Source of the DNA: Gloeotrichia echinulata CP02
Lineage (GTDB): Bacteria > Cyanobacteriota > Cyanobacteriia > Cyanobacteriales > Nostocaceae
Reading direction: 5' to 3'
NCBI GenBank assembly: GCA_038087035.1
Contig: CP051187.1
Span: 5,648,001 to 5,712,000, forward strand
DNA: 64,000 bases
The notes beneath the pieces were generated by a model. The model saw only the letters and a program-made list of their open reading frames with translations, made no database searches and had not been told where the DNA came from. Below are positions 1 to 9,976 of this stretch, piece by piece (the first letter of the stretch is position 1; each line of letters opens with the position of its first letter). Made by a program: the position numbers and the translations under genes.

Positions 1-214
1 CTCCTGCTTGCTCACGCCAGAACTGCTCTTGAGCTAGGGGTTCTGATGGCATTTGGATATCCTCTTCCGCTTTCCAAACCATGTAAGTTGATTTAGAAGC
101 TACCAGTTCAATTTGATAGTTGGCTACTAACAGAAACTTGATAGCACGAACTGCGTAAATCAGTCCAGATGCACCGGATACGCCTAAAATCAAAGGGTTT
201 GTATTATTTACCAC
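1..214 (-). CDS. ubiX: UbiX-type flavin prenyltransferase, N-terminal part (runs off window)
   Basis: The minus strand reads from a GTG at 214 into a protein whose first 25 residues carry the UbiX nucleotide-binding signature PLILGVSGASGLIYAVRAIK, followed by ELVASKSTYMVWKAE. UbiX-family enzymes prenylate FMN to make the cofactor of UbiD decarboxylases. Only about 71 residues are present and the C-terminus lies beyond position 1. The overlapping ATG at 216 gives a stop after two codons, so GTG is the likely start. It lies 16 bp downstream of the RNB-domain gene on the same strand, consistent with co-transcription. Family assignment rests on the N-terminal motif only. Confidence 0.8.
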   Translation of the reverse strand, partial: MVNNTNPLILGVSGASGLIYAVRAIKFLLVANYQIELVASKSTYMVWKAEEDIQMPSEPLAQEQFWREQAG

Positions 215-230
215 ATTTTCCTAGTAGAAT

Positions 231-2585
231 TTACTCCTCCTCTGCGTAGGGATCTAAGTCGCTAGATTCAAGATCGTTTGGTAAGTAGATATCCGATAAA
301 TCATCATTGGGGGTGTTAACATCCAAGCCTTTAGCAACACCATCGCTACCAACCGTTACTAAATCAATTTGCTGTCGGTAGTAATCAACACTTTTAACCT
401 GTACGCCGACGCGATCGCCTAGTCGATAAGAAGCGCGATTTTTCCGCCCAAACAGCGCCTGTTGTCTAGCGCGATATTCATACCAATCATCTTTGAGGGA
501 ACTGACATGTACTAGTCCTTCCACTCTCAGAGGTACGCCAGGATTACCTTCTACCACAAAATCTGTTGTTGGTACTTCAATTTCGACAAAGAAACCGTAA
601 GATTGCACACCAGTAATTACACCATGAAATACTTGCCCGATGCGCTGTTTCATCAGTTGGGCTTTTTGCAGTCCGGCTAAATCGGCTTCGGCTTCTTGGA
701 CTTCCTTTTCCCTGTCGTTAATCTGGACAATGACCCTGGTTAAATCGCTTTGGAGTTCTTGTTGCAATTCTGGGGCCAAGACGTTCCAGTTAATTTCAGC
801 GTGACAAGAGGAGTGGCGGAGGTTAACGCGCTCTTTGACACGGGTATTGCGGCGATCGCGCCCATGTTCCACTAGTGTATAATATACTCTCTGCATGAGC
901 ATATCTGGATAACGCCGCAACGGAGCTGTAAAATGGACATATTCCGGTAGTGCCAGTCCAAAGTGCAGTCCTTTGGTGGTGCTGTACACAGATGGCTTGA
1001 GTGTGTCTTGCAATAAGTAGGTGAGAACTTGCTCAGATGGAGAATCGGCAAAAGCCCTGGTTAAATGTTGATAATCTAAAGGCTGGATATCAATTTCGGG
1101 TTCGAGTGTCAGTTCTACGCCTAAATTAATCCCTAATTTCAGCATTTCTTGGACATCTTCGGGATCGGGTGCCCCTTGGACTCGCCAGATAGCCGGAACT
1201 CCCAGCGCGTTCAAATGAATTGCTACTAGTTGATTCACCAGCAGCACCAACTCGGTCAATAGGGAGCGCACAGGGATATCATTCACTACCACCGCCCCCA
1301 AAATGCCCTCATCATAGTAGGGGTTTTGATTGGGTGGTAGATTTAGCTGTAAGCTACCACGATCCAAGCGCACCTGTTTGACTGCTTTGCATAATCGTTC
1401 CAGGTCTTGCAGAAGCTGGATTACCTGGTCGGATGCATTTGTTGATTGATTAGTGAGGATAGCTTGGGCTTGTTGTTTTGTCAGTGCAGTATCTACGTTG
1501 ATGACAGCCGATTGAATTTCCCAATTCAGCACTTCTCCCGATTTGGAATCGATGGTAATCAACACCGAGAGGGTTAAGCGATCGCTATGAGGAACTAAAG
1601 AACAGCGTTCCGCCACCGCATCTGGTAACATTGGCAGTACTAATTCTCCCAGATACACCGACTTACCGCGCTTGAATGCTTCTCGGTCGAGGGCTTCATC
1701 TGGTTGAATATAATGGGAAATATCGGTAATATGAAAGCCTAAACGCCAATTTCCATTTGCCGTTTTTTCTAAGCTAAAGGCATTTTCGATAACTTTCGAG
1801 TTACCGTTTATCCCCTCAATGGTGACAGTAAACAAACTACGTAAATCCAGCCGATTTTTTAGGTCGGCTTTCAGCAGTTTTTTGGGCAACTTTGCTGCTG
1901 CGTCTAGCACTGAATCGGAAAAATTGCGGGATAGGTCGTGTTTACATGTTACCAAATCGATATCAGCAGCGGCTTCGGCATCGCTGCCGAGGATTTGTAC
2001 AACTCGACCTAATGGAGGGTATTGTGCTAGGGGATAACGCAGGACTTCTACATGGGCTAGGTGATCGATCGCCTCTTCTAATTTCATACCGTTTGTTTGC
2101 AGTTTCAGTTCAAACAGCAATCTATCGTCTAAGGGAACCGCTCGAAAACCGCTTTCTACTTGCTTTATCCGCGCTAGCAAGGTGTGATTGGAGCGTTCTA
2201 GAATTAGCTTGACTTCTCCTTCTGGCGAGCGACGGCGACTACCTTCTTTGAGAACTCTGACCAAAACGCGATCGCCATTCCACGCATTACTGAGATGACT
2301 TTCGCGGATGTAAATATCCTCTGCGCCTTCCACGTCTTGAATAGCAAAGCAAAAGCCTTTACTAGAACAACGGAGTTTTGCTTCTATCAGTCCTTCTTCT
2401 GGTATTCTGCGATACTTACCCCGTTCCTTGACCAAAAGGCCAATTTTCTCCAACACTTCCAAAGCAATGTGAAGTTTGTGTAAACTAATTTCATCCTCGC
2501 AACCAAGTTTCTTTTCCAAAACTTTACGAGCTACCAATTTATCATCGGTGAAATTGGCAAGGAGTGTAGCGATTGAAAATTCCAT
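231..2585 (-). CDS. zam: RNB-domain (RNase R/II family) protein, Zam-like
   Basis: This 784-residue protein has the RNase R/II layout: an N-terminal winged-helix/cold-shock region (about 1-200), an RNB catalytic domain (about 245-590, with HITDISHYI, LDREAFKRGKSVYL and LPMLPDAVAERCSLVP) and a C-terminal S1 domain (about 655-750, GVITGVQSYGFFVEIEV...GLVHVSSL). Length and context match Zam (acetazolamide-resistance protein) of cyanobacteria, a member of this family; the name is from memory. Odd point: the usual aspartate cluster of the active site (TIDxxxAxDxDDA) reads TIEGINGNSKVIENAF at 255-270, so most catalytic Asp residues appear replaced. It may therefore be an RNA-binding protein or a much weakened nuclease. 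Start ATG at 2585; the upstream gap is unusually long. Confidence 0.75.
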   Translation of the reverse strand: MEFSIATLLANFTDDKLVARKVLEKKLGCEDEISLHKLHIALEVLEKIGLLVKERGKYRRIPEEGLIEAKLRCSSKGFCFAIQDVEGAEDIYIRESHLSNAWNGDRVLVRVLKEGSRRRSPEGEVKLILERSNHTLLARIKQVESGFRAVPLDDRLLFELKLQTNGMKLEEAIDHLAHVEVLRYPLAQYPPLGRVVQILGSDAEAAADIDLVTCKHDLSRNFSDSVLDAAAKLPKKLLKADLKNRLDLRSLFTVTIEGINGNSKVIENAFSLEKTANGNWRLGFHITDISHYIQPDEALDREAFKRGKSVYLGELVLPMLPDAVAERCSLVPHSDRLTLSVLITIDSKSGEVLNWEIQSAVINVDTALTKQQAQAILTNQSTNASDQVIQLLQDLERLCKAVKQVRLDRGSLQLNLPPNQNPYYDEGILGAVVVNDIPVRSLLTELVLLVNQLVAIHLNALGVPAIWRVQGAPDPEDVQEMLKLGINLGVELTLEPEIDIQPLDYQHLTRAFADSPSEQVLTYLLQDTLKPSVYSTTKGLHFGLALPEYVHFTAPLRRYPDMLMQRVYYTLVEHGRDRRNTRVKERVNLRHSSCHAEINWNVLAPELQQELQSDLTRVIVQINDREKEVQEAEADLAGLQKAQLMKQRIGQVFHGVITGVQSYGFFVEIEVPTTDFVVEGNPGVPLRVEGLVHVSSLKDDWYEYRARQQALFGRKNRASYRLGDRVGVQVKSVDYYRQQIDLVTVGSDGVAKGLDVNTPNDDLSDIYLPNDLESSDLDPYAEEE

Positions 2586-3574
2586 GCAGTGAACCGACCT
2601 TTGGTCAAAACATCATTTTTTCTTTAACAGTTACCAGTTATCAGTTTGATCGCTTGGCTTGAAGCCCCCAATTATACTTAAGCTTTAGTGCGTTTTTACA
2701 CTACACTATCCACCATACACCTGATAACTGTTAACTGTTAACTGGTTTAATCTGGTTCTGTGCTGTATACCGTCATGGACTACAGACACTAGCTGGAAAC
2801 TAATTGCCCTGAAGCTGGGCTTTTGAAGTTCCAAGGGCAGAAAATCTACCCCCAAGGTGGGTAGCCCATCAGGTGACACTCGTACCTTGCTACCGCTACG
2901 AAGTTCGCAGTCGCTTGAGGGAGAAAAAACGGCACTTGCTCGACCTTTGGAAGCCAAAGGAATGTCGTGACGACTCCCCTCCTGCAGCGCTGCTTCAGCG
3001 TATAAGCGTCTACAGACTTCTCACTGCACGACCAGATCAGAATTGACTGGCGTTAGAGTTCCTTCATCCAGTCAAACTGACAAAGCACCCCTGATTCAAA
3101 TTTACCCCCGTAAAGATCATTACGCGACGGGTTTTTGAGAGGCTTGGTTGGGACAACTCTCGACACTACCCAAAAGCATGATCTAGGGGAACAGGTGTTC
3201 GATTGTCTAGATTGAAGGTACTTTACACCATTAAACTCTGATTTTTAACTAGGAAAAACTGCCGAGCAACCTAATTTTCCCCCATGTAGAATCGGTAACA
3301 ATTAGGTAAGCGGCTTAACAAGCAGTGAGGGCGAACCTTATCTTCATTATTGTAGATTTAGAGGGCACTTCCAGAAAATAGTTCTAGATATAGAATTGGG
3401 TAATTAGTATAGCATTGAAGGTGTGATCGCTCAGAGAACCTCAGCAGTAGCTAAACATTTTCCTGGGAATTGCGCTACTGGTACAATCGGGACATAGGAG
3501 CTTGAAAAGCACCATGCTTGTGTCTCCCAGTCCTCAGTCCCCTTGTTCAACAGACTTAAATTGGTGGCAGTATT
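2586..3574. other. Unassigned intergenic region of about 1 kb
   Basis: No reading frame longer than about 83 codons is present and none resembles a known family. The stretch from about 2760 to 3230 is richer in G+C and in short complementary stretches than the AT-rich flanks, which suggests a structured RNA or a decayed mobile element. I looked for tRNA, tmRNA, RNase P RNA (GAGGAAAGTCC core) and known cyanobacterial riboswitch cores and found none. Confidence 0.4.
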
Positions 3575-4399
3575 ATGTTGGCTCAATTCCAGAGCTTGTA
3601 TCCCAACGGCAGTCTAATTTCAGAATTAGTACAAATTTTTCAAGGAAAATATATTGTCCGTGTCAGTGTCCAAATTGAAGGTGTAACTCGTGCTACTGGT
3701 ATGGCAGCAGCAGAAACGGTAGAATCCGCAGAAGACCAAGCTAGAAATAGAGCGCTGATGGTTTTGTCTATGACGAAGGCGCCACAGGAAACAGCAGCGG
3801 TTTCGCCCAAATCAATATCACCAGTACCGAGCAACCCTTCAGTGAAGACAACAGGCGAAGATTTCGTCAGTAGTCAGTGGTCAGCGGTCAGCGGTCAAGA
3901 AGTATCCTCGCCGCCAGTCCACTCAGATACGGTAACAAATGACAGGGAAATTGCCAATACAAGAGATATCTATAACCAGAATTTAGGTCAACTTAATTCT
4001 TTGACCACCAACCAAGAGCCAGAATTTGAAATGCCACCAATGGAAAACTTTGCAATAACATCTGCTAGCGAACCAGACAACCAATACGAACCAGGAATGG
4101 CTGCTAGTAACGTCACACCATTTACACCTCGTAATTATACTCCTCCAGAGGAGTTAGCTACGCCCATCAGCACAGGGAAGAAAAAGAAAAAGAGTGAACC
4201 GGTAGATTTGTCAGATGTGTTAGCCAAAACAGATGTGGAACTTCAGCGCTTAGGCTGGACACCAGAACAGGGACGGGAGCATTTAATTAAAACCTACGGT
4301 AAGCGGGGGCGGACCTTGCTCACCGTAGAAGAATTACATGGATTCCTGAAATATTTGGAATCACAAACGACACCCATAGATCCGCTCACAGGATTTTAA
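3575..4399 (+). CDS. Conserved cyanobacterial protein of unknown function
   Basis: This is a 274-residue, probably cytoplasmic protein. Residues 1-65 form a compact domain (VSVQIEGVTRATGMAAAETVESAEDQAR) with a pattern like short alpha-beta nucleic-acid-binding folds (dsRBD-like; inference). Residues 70-200 are a Ser/Pro/Asn-rich low-complexity linker, then a basic patch GKKKKKSEPVD. The C-terminus (about 212-268: DLSDVLAKTDVELQRLGWT, EQGREHLIKTYGKRGR, LLTVEELHGFLKYLES) is a helical motif I associate with cyanobacterial single-strand DNA-binding or recombination proteins, though not firmly. A stop codon lies six codons upstream of the ATG, supporting the start. It is convergent with clpP and separated from it only by a heptamer repeat array. 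Confidence 0.65.
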   Translation: MLAQFQSLYPNGSLISELVQIFQGKYIVRVSVQIEGVTRATGMAAAETVESAEDQARNRALMVLSMTKAPQETAAVSPKSISPVPSNPSVKTTGEDFVSSQWSAVSGQEVSSPPVHSDTVTNDREIANTRDIYNQNLGQLNSLTTNQEPEFEMPPMENFAITSASEPDNQYEPGMAASNVTPFTPRNYTPPEELATPISTGKKKKKSEPVDLSDVLAKTDVELQRLGWTPEQGREHLIKTYGKRGRTLLTVEELHGFLKYLESQTTPIDPLTGF

Positions 4400-4444
4400 T
4401 TAGTCAAGAGTCTAGGGTCTAGAGTCCACAGTCCAGAATAGATT

Positions 4445-4504
4445 AACTCTTGACTCTTGACTCTTGACTCTTGACTCTTGACTCTTGACTCTTGACTCTT
4501 GACT
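4445..4504. repeat. Heptamer tandem array (TTGACTC), STRR type
   Basis: About eight head-to-tail copies of the heptamer TTGACTC fill the gap between two convergent genes. The array runs directly into the stop codon of clpP (complement CTA at 4503-4505). Short heptamer arrays of this sort are typical of heterocystous cyanobacteria. Confidence 0.9.
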
Positions 4505-5108
4505 ATACAACAGCTATTGGACGACTACCTGCAGCGTGACGGTCAATTACTTGGTCAATTAAGCCGTAGTCCTTGGCTTCCTCTGGCGACATGAAAAAGT
4601 CGCGTTCGGTATCTTCGGTAATCCGATCAATTGGCTGACCTGTGTGTTCCGCTAAATAGTCATTGAGCCGCTTTTTGTGGTATAAAATTTCCCGCGCCTG
4701 AATTTCAATATCAGTCGCTTGTCCTTGAGCGCCGCCTAAAGGTTGATGAATCATAATCCGAGAATGGGGTAGACTCATCCGCTTACCTTTGGCACCAGCG
4801 CTGAGGAGGAAAGCTCCCATACTTGCTGCTAATCCAGTACAAATGGTACACACATCCGGGCGAATGTGTTTCATGGTGTCGAAAATGCCCATACCCGCAG
4901 TCACTGAACCACCGGGAGAGTTGATATACAGATAAATGTCTTTTTCGGAGTCTTCAGCATCTAAAAACAGCAATTGGGCAACAATCAAGCTGGCTATGGT
5001 GCTATCAACCTGTTGTCCCAGAAAGATGATGCGTTCACGCAAAAGCCGTGAGTAGATATCAAAGGCGCGTTCGCCACGACCAGATTGTTCAATAACGATA
5101 GGAATCAT
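4503..5108 (-). CDS. clpP: ATP-dependent Clp protease proteolytic subunit
   Basis: This 201-residue protein is a canonical ClpP serine peptidase, the chambered protease that degrades proteins unfolded by ClpC/ClpX. The catalytic Ser lies in [14 protein letters not shown] (about 92-105), the His in [15 protein letters not shown] (about 113-127) and the Asp in the region before [16 protein letters not shown]. The oxyanion region [11 protein letters not shown] is present. The N-terminus [20 protein letters not shown] begins at the mature domain with almost no propeptide. Cyanobacteria carry several clpP paralogues and an inactive clpR; this one keeps a full catalytic triad. It appears monocistronic. 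Confidence 0.95.
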   Translation of the reverse strand: MIPIVIEQSGRGERAFDIYSRLLRERIIFLGQQVDSTIASLIVAQLLFLDAEDSEKDIYLYINSPGGSVTAGMGIFDTMKHIRPDVCTICTGLAASMGAFLLSAGAKGKRMSLPHSRIMIHQPLGGAQGQATDIEIQAREILYHKKRLNDYLAEHTGQPIDRITEDTERDFFMSPEEAKDYGLIDQVIDRHAAGSRPIAVV

Positions 5109-5158
5109 GTGGCCTGCTTGTAGCTATTTAACATCTATTTTATCGATGACTGAGTTAT

Positions 5159-5206
5159 CCGCGCCGAGCAAGCCCCTAAATTCTATTTATGGGGGCTAGG
5201 CGCGGG
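5159..5206. repeat. Nested inverted repeat
   Basis: CCGCGCC...GGCGCGG encloses AGCCCC...GGGGCT, so this region can fold into a long interrupted hairpin. It overlaps the 3' end of the broken RHH gene and lies just upstream of clpP. It may be a dispersed repeat or the left boundary of the TnpB element. Confidence 0.5.
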
Positions 5207-5403
5207 CGATTTCAATCTCTACGAGACGCTGCGCATTAAGCGTAGCTATGCCGCAGGCTTTACGCCGTCCCCATTCCTCAACAAGTACTGGCGCTAATTC
5301 CTCGGTTTGCAGCTTCATTTTTTATGATATCCCAAGCTGTTGGAGTTAAAAAAACAGTCATTTTACCTTTGATTTCATCGTGATAAACTGGTTGATTTTT
5401 CAT
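5196..5403 (-). pseudogene. Frameshifted ribbon-helix-helix regulator next to tnpB
   Basis: From the ATG at 5403 the minus strand encodes MKNQPVYHDEIKGKMTVFLT..., a pattern of small CopG/RHH-like proteins common beside cyanobacterial tnpB genes. The frame breaks at TGA after GISASTC; a one-base shift restores VEEWGRRKACGIATLNAQRL and a stop at 5196. The second half is derived from a dispersed palindromic repeat (about 5215-5275). It is divergent from tnpB, 86 bp from its start, and could once have regulated it. Confidence 0.55.
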
Positions 5404-5489
5404 CCTTTTTATCCCTTTTTTAGTTGTCATCATAATAACCAACTGCTACACTAGATAGAGGTTAACAGATGCAAGGAGGTGATGCAAGA

Positions 5490-6758
5490 GTGTTGGTACT
5501 AGAATACAAAGCAGTTGTCAAAAGAGCCACATTAGCAGCAATAAATGAAGCTATTCGTACTTCTCAATTTGTCCGAAATAAAGTGCTTAGATATTGGATG
5601 GATAATCGCGGCGTTAAGCCTTCGGCATTAAAATGCGGCAAGAAAGAACTATATCAGTACAACACTCAATTAAGAGCAGAATTTAAATTTGTTAATGATT
5701 TAAACAGTCATGCTTGTCAAGCATCAGTAGAAAATGTAGAACGTGCTATCAATAGGTTTTTTGATAACTGCAAGAAAAACCTACCTGGAAAAAAGGGTTA
5801 TCCCCGGTTCAAAAAGCATAGTCGTTCAGTCGAATATAAGGTGTCTGGGTGGAAGTTGCACCCAACAAAGCGCCGTATAACTTTCACTGATAAAAAAGGT
5901 ATTGGCGAACTCAAACTATTAGGTAAATGGGATATTCATCAATACCCTGTTGAACTAATTAAACGAGTGAGGATTGTGCGTAGAGCGGATGGATACTATG
6001 TGCAATTTTGCGTCAAGATTGATAATCAGCAAGAGGCACCACCAACTACATCAGAAATTGGTATTGATGTCGGCTTGGAATATTTCTACTCTGATAGCAA
6101 TGGTAATCATCTTCGCGTTCGCGCAGCGTCTCGCAGAGAAGCGTCTCGCAGAGAGGAGAATCCGCGATTTCTCCGCAAAGCAGAGAAAGATATTAAGCGG
6201 GTTCAACGTAACATTTACAAGAAGAAAAAAGGGTCATCTGGCAGAAGAAAAGCGCGTGGTGTTTATGCTCGTAAACATTTAAAAGTAACAAGACAAAGGA
6301 ATGAACACGTCAAGAGAATGGCGCGTAACTTATGCCTAGCTAACGCTAAGGTAGCTTTGGAAGATTTAAATATTTCCGGCTTGGTAAGAAACCACAAACT
6401 AGCCTTGAGCATTTCTGATGCTTCTTGGTACAACTTCCGTCAGTGGCTCGAATACTTTGGTGCAAAATTTGGACGGGAAATCATTGCAGTTCCTCCCCAC
6501 TTCACAAGCATTGAATGTAGTAATTGTGGTGCTAGAGTGCAAAAATCTCTCAGCACCCGTACCCATTCTTGTCCACATTGCGGATATATTGAACAACGTG
6601 ATGTGAATGCTGCCAAAGTAATTTTAAGTCGTGCAAACGGTAGGGGTGGGCAATCCCAAACTAACGCCAGTAGAGATGTTCCCTCTACTTCTGTTGGTCA
6701 CATCGCCCTTGGCGTCTCCCCGAGTGAGAAGACCTGCAAAAGCAAGGAACGTCAGTGA
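5490..6758 (+). CDS. tnpB: TnpB RNA-guided endonuclease (IS200/IS605 family, solo)
   Basis: About 422 residues. TnpB nucleases use an omega-RNA from the 3' end of their own element to cut matching DNA and preserve the transposon. All key parts are visible: RuvC Asp in EIGIDVGLEYF, Glu in VALEDLNISGL, zinc ribbon CSNCGARVQ...CPHCGY, and final Asp in QRDVNAAKVI. I chose the GTG at 5490 because a near-perfect Shine-Dalgarno (AAGGAGGTGA, 5473-5482) sits 7 bases upstream; an in-frame ATG at 5469 lies before it. No tnpA is adjacent. Odd point: VRAASRREASRRE, about 13 residues between NGNHLR and ENPRFLRK, is encoded by a dispersed repeat inserted in frame (about 6113-6160). Confidence 0.9.
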   Translation: MLVLEYKAVVKRATLAAINEAIRTSQFVRNKVLRYWMDNRGVKPSALKCGKKELYQYNTQLRAEFKFVNDLNSHACQASVENVERAINRFFDNCKKNLPGKKGYPRFKKHSRSVEYKVSGWKLHPTKRRITFTDKKGIGELKLLGKWDIHQYPVELIKRVRIVRRADGYYVQFCVKIDNQQEAPPTTSEIGIDVGLEYFYSDSNGNHLRVRAASRREASRREENPRFLRKAEKDIKRVQRNIYKKKKGSSGRRKARGVYARKHLKVTRQRNEHVKRMARNLCLANAKVALEDLNISGLVRNHKLALSISDASWYNFRQWLEYFGAKFGREIIAVPPHFTSIECSNCGARVQKSLSTRTHSCPHCGYIEQRDVNAAKVILSRANGRGGQSQTNASRDVPSTSVGHIALGVSPSEKTCKSKERQ

Positions 6759-6796
6759 CGCTGGAATCCCCCGCATTTATGCGTGGGGAGTGTCAA
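6690..6796 (+). ncRNA. Right end / omega-RNA 3' part of the TnpB element
   Basis: The stretch ends with a hairpin (AATCCCCCGC ATTTAT GCGTGGGG) and TGTCAA at 6791-6796. The same about 110-base block recurs almost identically at 57765-57876 next to a tnpB relic, which marks it as the conserved right end. In TnpB systems this region is the omega-RNA scaffold and the bases immediately downstream (here starting TATAGCTGGTTG) act as the guide. It overlaps the tnpB C-terminal codons. Confidence 0.65.
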
Positions 6797-6964
6797 TATA
6801 GCTGGTTGTGCAACTTGTGAACTAACGATTGGGAAACATAATGGCAAAAAGTTATACCCAGTAGGAGATTTGCTACTCGGTTGCAGCCAAAAGCACAAAT
6901 ATCTAGCCGATTTGCAAGAGTCCATAGGACAAGCTACAGCTTGGACTTTAATATTTAATTACTG
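6797..6964 (+). pseudogene. C-terminal stump of an interrupted reading frame
   Basis: Immediately after the TnpB right end the plus strand stays open for about 54 codons (NIAGCATCELTIGKHNGKKL...) to a TAA. It has no start of its own outside the element, so it may be the tail of a gene cut by the insertion. I do not recognise the family. Confidence 0.3.
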
Positions 6965-6973
6965 ACTAGCAAC

Positions 6974-7003
6974 AAAAAAAAAGGAGTCTAAATTAGGCTC
7001 CTA
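6974..7003 (-). terminator. Rho-independent terminator downstream of ndhF
   Basis: On the minus strand an AGGAGCCTAA / TTAGACTCCT stem with one mismatch is followed by nine T residues. It lies about 120 bases after the ndhF stop codon. Confidence 0.65.
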
Positions 7004-7119
7004 ATAAACTTGGGGGTTTGAAACCCAGGTCGGTGGGTTTCGCTTGTGTAGACGCGGTTTCTAACCGCTGATTTAAAGTTAATTTGACACGTATCGAGGC
7101 CCGTCCACCCCGATTAAAA

Positions 7120-9231
<2,112 letters not shown>

Positions 9232-9308
9232 TGACGCTTACTTTTAGGATTCTTGACTAACTTGTCGAAACTGTTAATAATTGTGACACACACTCTTTAG
9301 CATAAAAT

Positions 9309-9335
9309 ACCCCACCCAATGACCTTTGGGTGGGG
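9309..9335. repeat. Strong hairpin upstream of ndhF
   Basis: CCCCACCCAA and TTGGGTGGGG form a ten-base stem around a short loop. On the minus strand it is followed by a modest T-rich stretch. It could be a terminator or a boundary of the neighbouring IS-derived element. Confidence 0.5.
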
Positions 9336-9395
9336 TGTTAACTATGGTTTTAGATTTGGCACTGGCTTTGCCCAGTCCAGAGTCATCAATCAACT

Positions 9396-9560
9396 TTGAC
9401 ATACCTCCTCGTGCTAAAGGAGCGAGGATTCCTTGACACTTCGCGCTCGTTGCGCCACAAGTGGTCTTACCATCCCTCCATGTCCGTTTAAAGTCTCCCA
9501 ATGCCCTATGGCGACTATACCTGAATTTTATCATAAAGCCGTCCTAGAAGGACGGGGCTT
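9396..9560 (-). mobile_element. Internally deleted IS200/IS605-type element (no tnpB)
   Basis: On the minus strand the block begins with the hairpin GTCCTTCTAGGAC (9541-9553), typical of IS605 left ends in cyanobacteria. It finishes with a right-end hairpin (GAATCCTCGCTCC TTTA GCACGAGGAGG) and TATGTCAA at 9396. Only about 165 bases lie between the two ends, with at most a scrap of tnpB C-terminal coding. It looks like a non-autonomous derivative. Confidence 0.5.
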
Positions 9561-9976
9561 GAATCCCATTTTTTTGGTCAAAAAGGATAACACTTGACCC
9601 TCCGAATTTTAGATTTTGGATTTTGGATTTTAGATTTTTGGGGTACGAGCAAGACCCCTAGTGGGTGGAAAAATCTAAAAGACGCTCCTACTACTCTGTC
9701 AAGATAAAAATGATGGACTGTAGTGCGGGCATCTTGCCCGCTACCAAAAATCCCTCAAAACAAAATTGACAGACTACTACGTCGCTTTACGCTACGCTAT
9801 GCCGTAGGCTTTACGCTACGAAGCACGTCAATCTAAAATCCCCGAGCAAGGCACCCTTGTGGTCGGGGTCAATCCAAAAGACGCTCCTACGTCGCTCTAA
9901 GCGAAGCTATGCCGTAGGCTTTACGCTACGAAGCACGCAAATCTAAAATCCAAAATTGGTTGACTCTTGACCATAT
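9561..9976. repeat. Repeat-laden gap with dispersed palindromic repeats
   Basis: No gene is visible. Two copies of a dispersed repeat (TATGCCGTAGGCTTTACGCTACGAAGCACG) occur near 9798-9830 and 9907-9939. Several runs of the ATTTTGGATTTTAGATTT type also occur. Related copies interrupt genes elsewhere in the window. Confidence 0.7.

Noticed and set aside
2706..2957. 83-codon minus-strand open frame as a gene
   Set aside because: No ribosome-binding site, no recognisable domain, composition unlike coding sequence of the flanking genes. Treated as part of the unassigned gap.
7010..7080. tRNA gene downstream of ndhF
   Set aside because: Short stems are present but there is no T-loop GGTTCRA pattern or acceptor stem pairing.
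9274..9534. 86-codon minus-strand frame as a protein gene
   Set aside because: It reads across the ends of an internally deleted IS605-type element and the ndhF-proximal hairpin, so it is not a credible protein.
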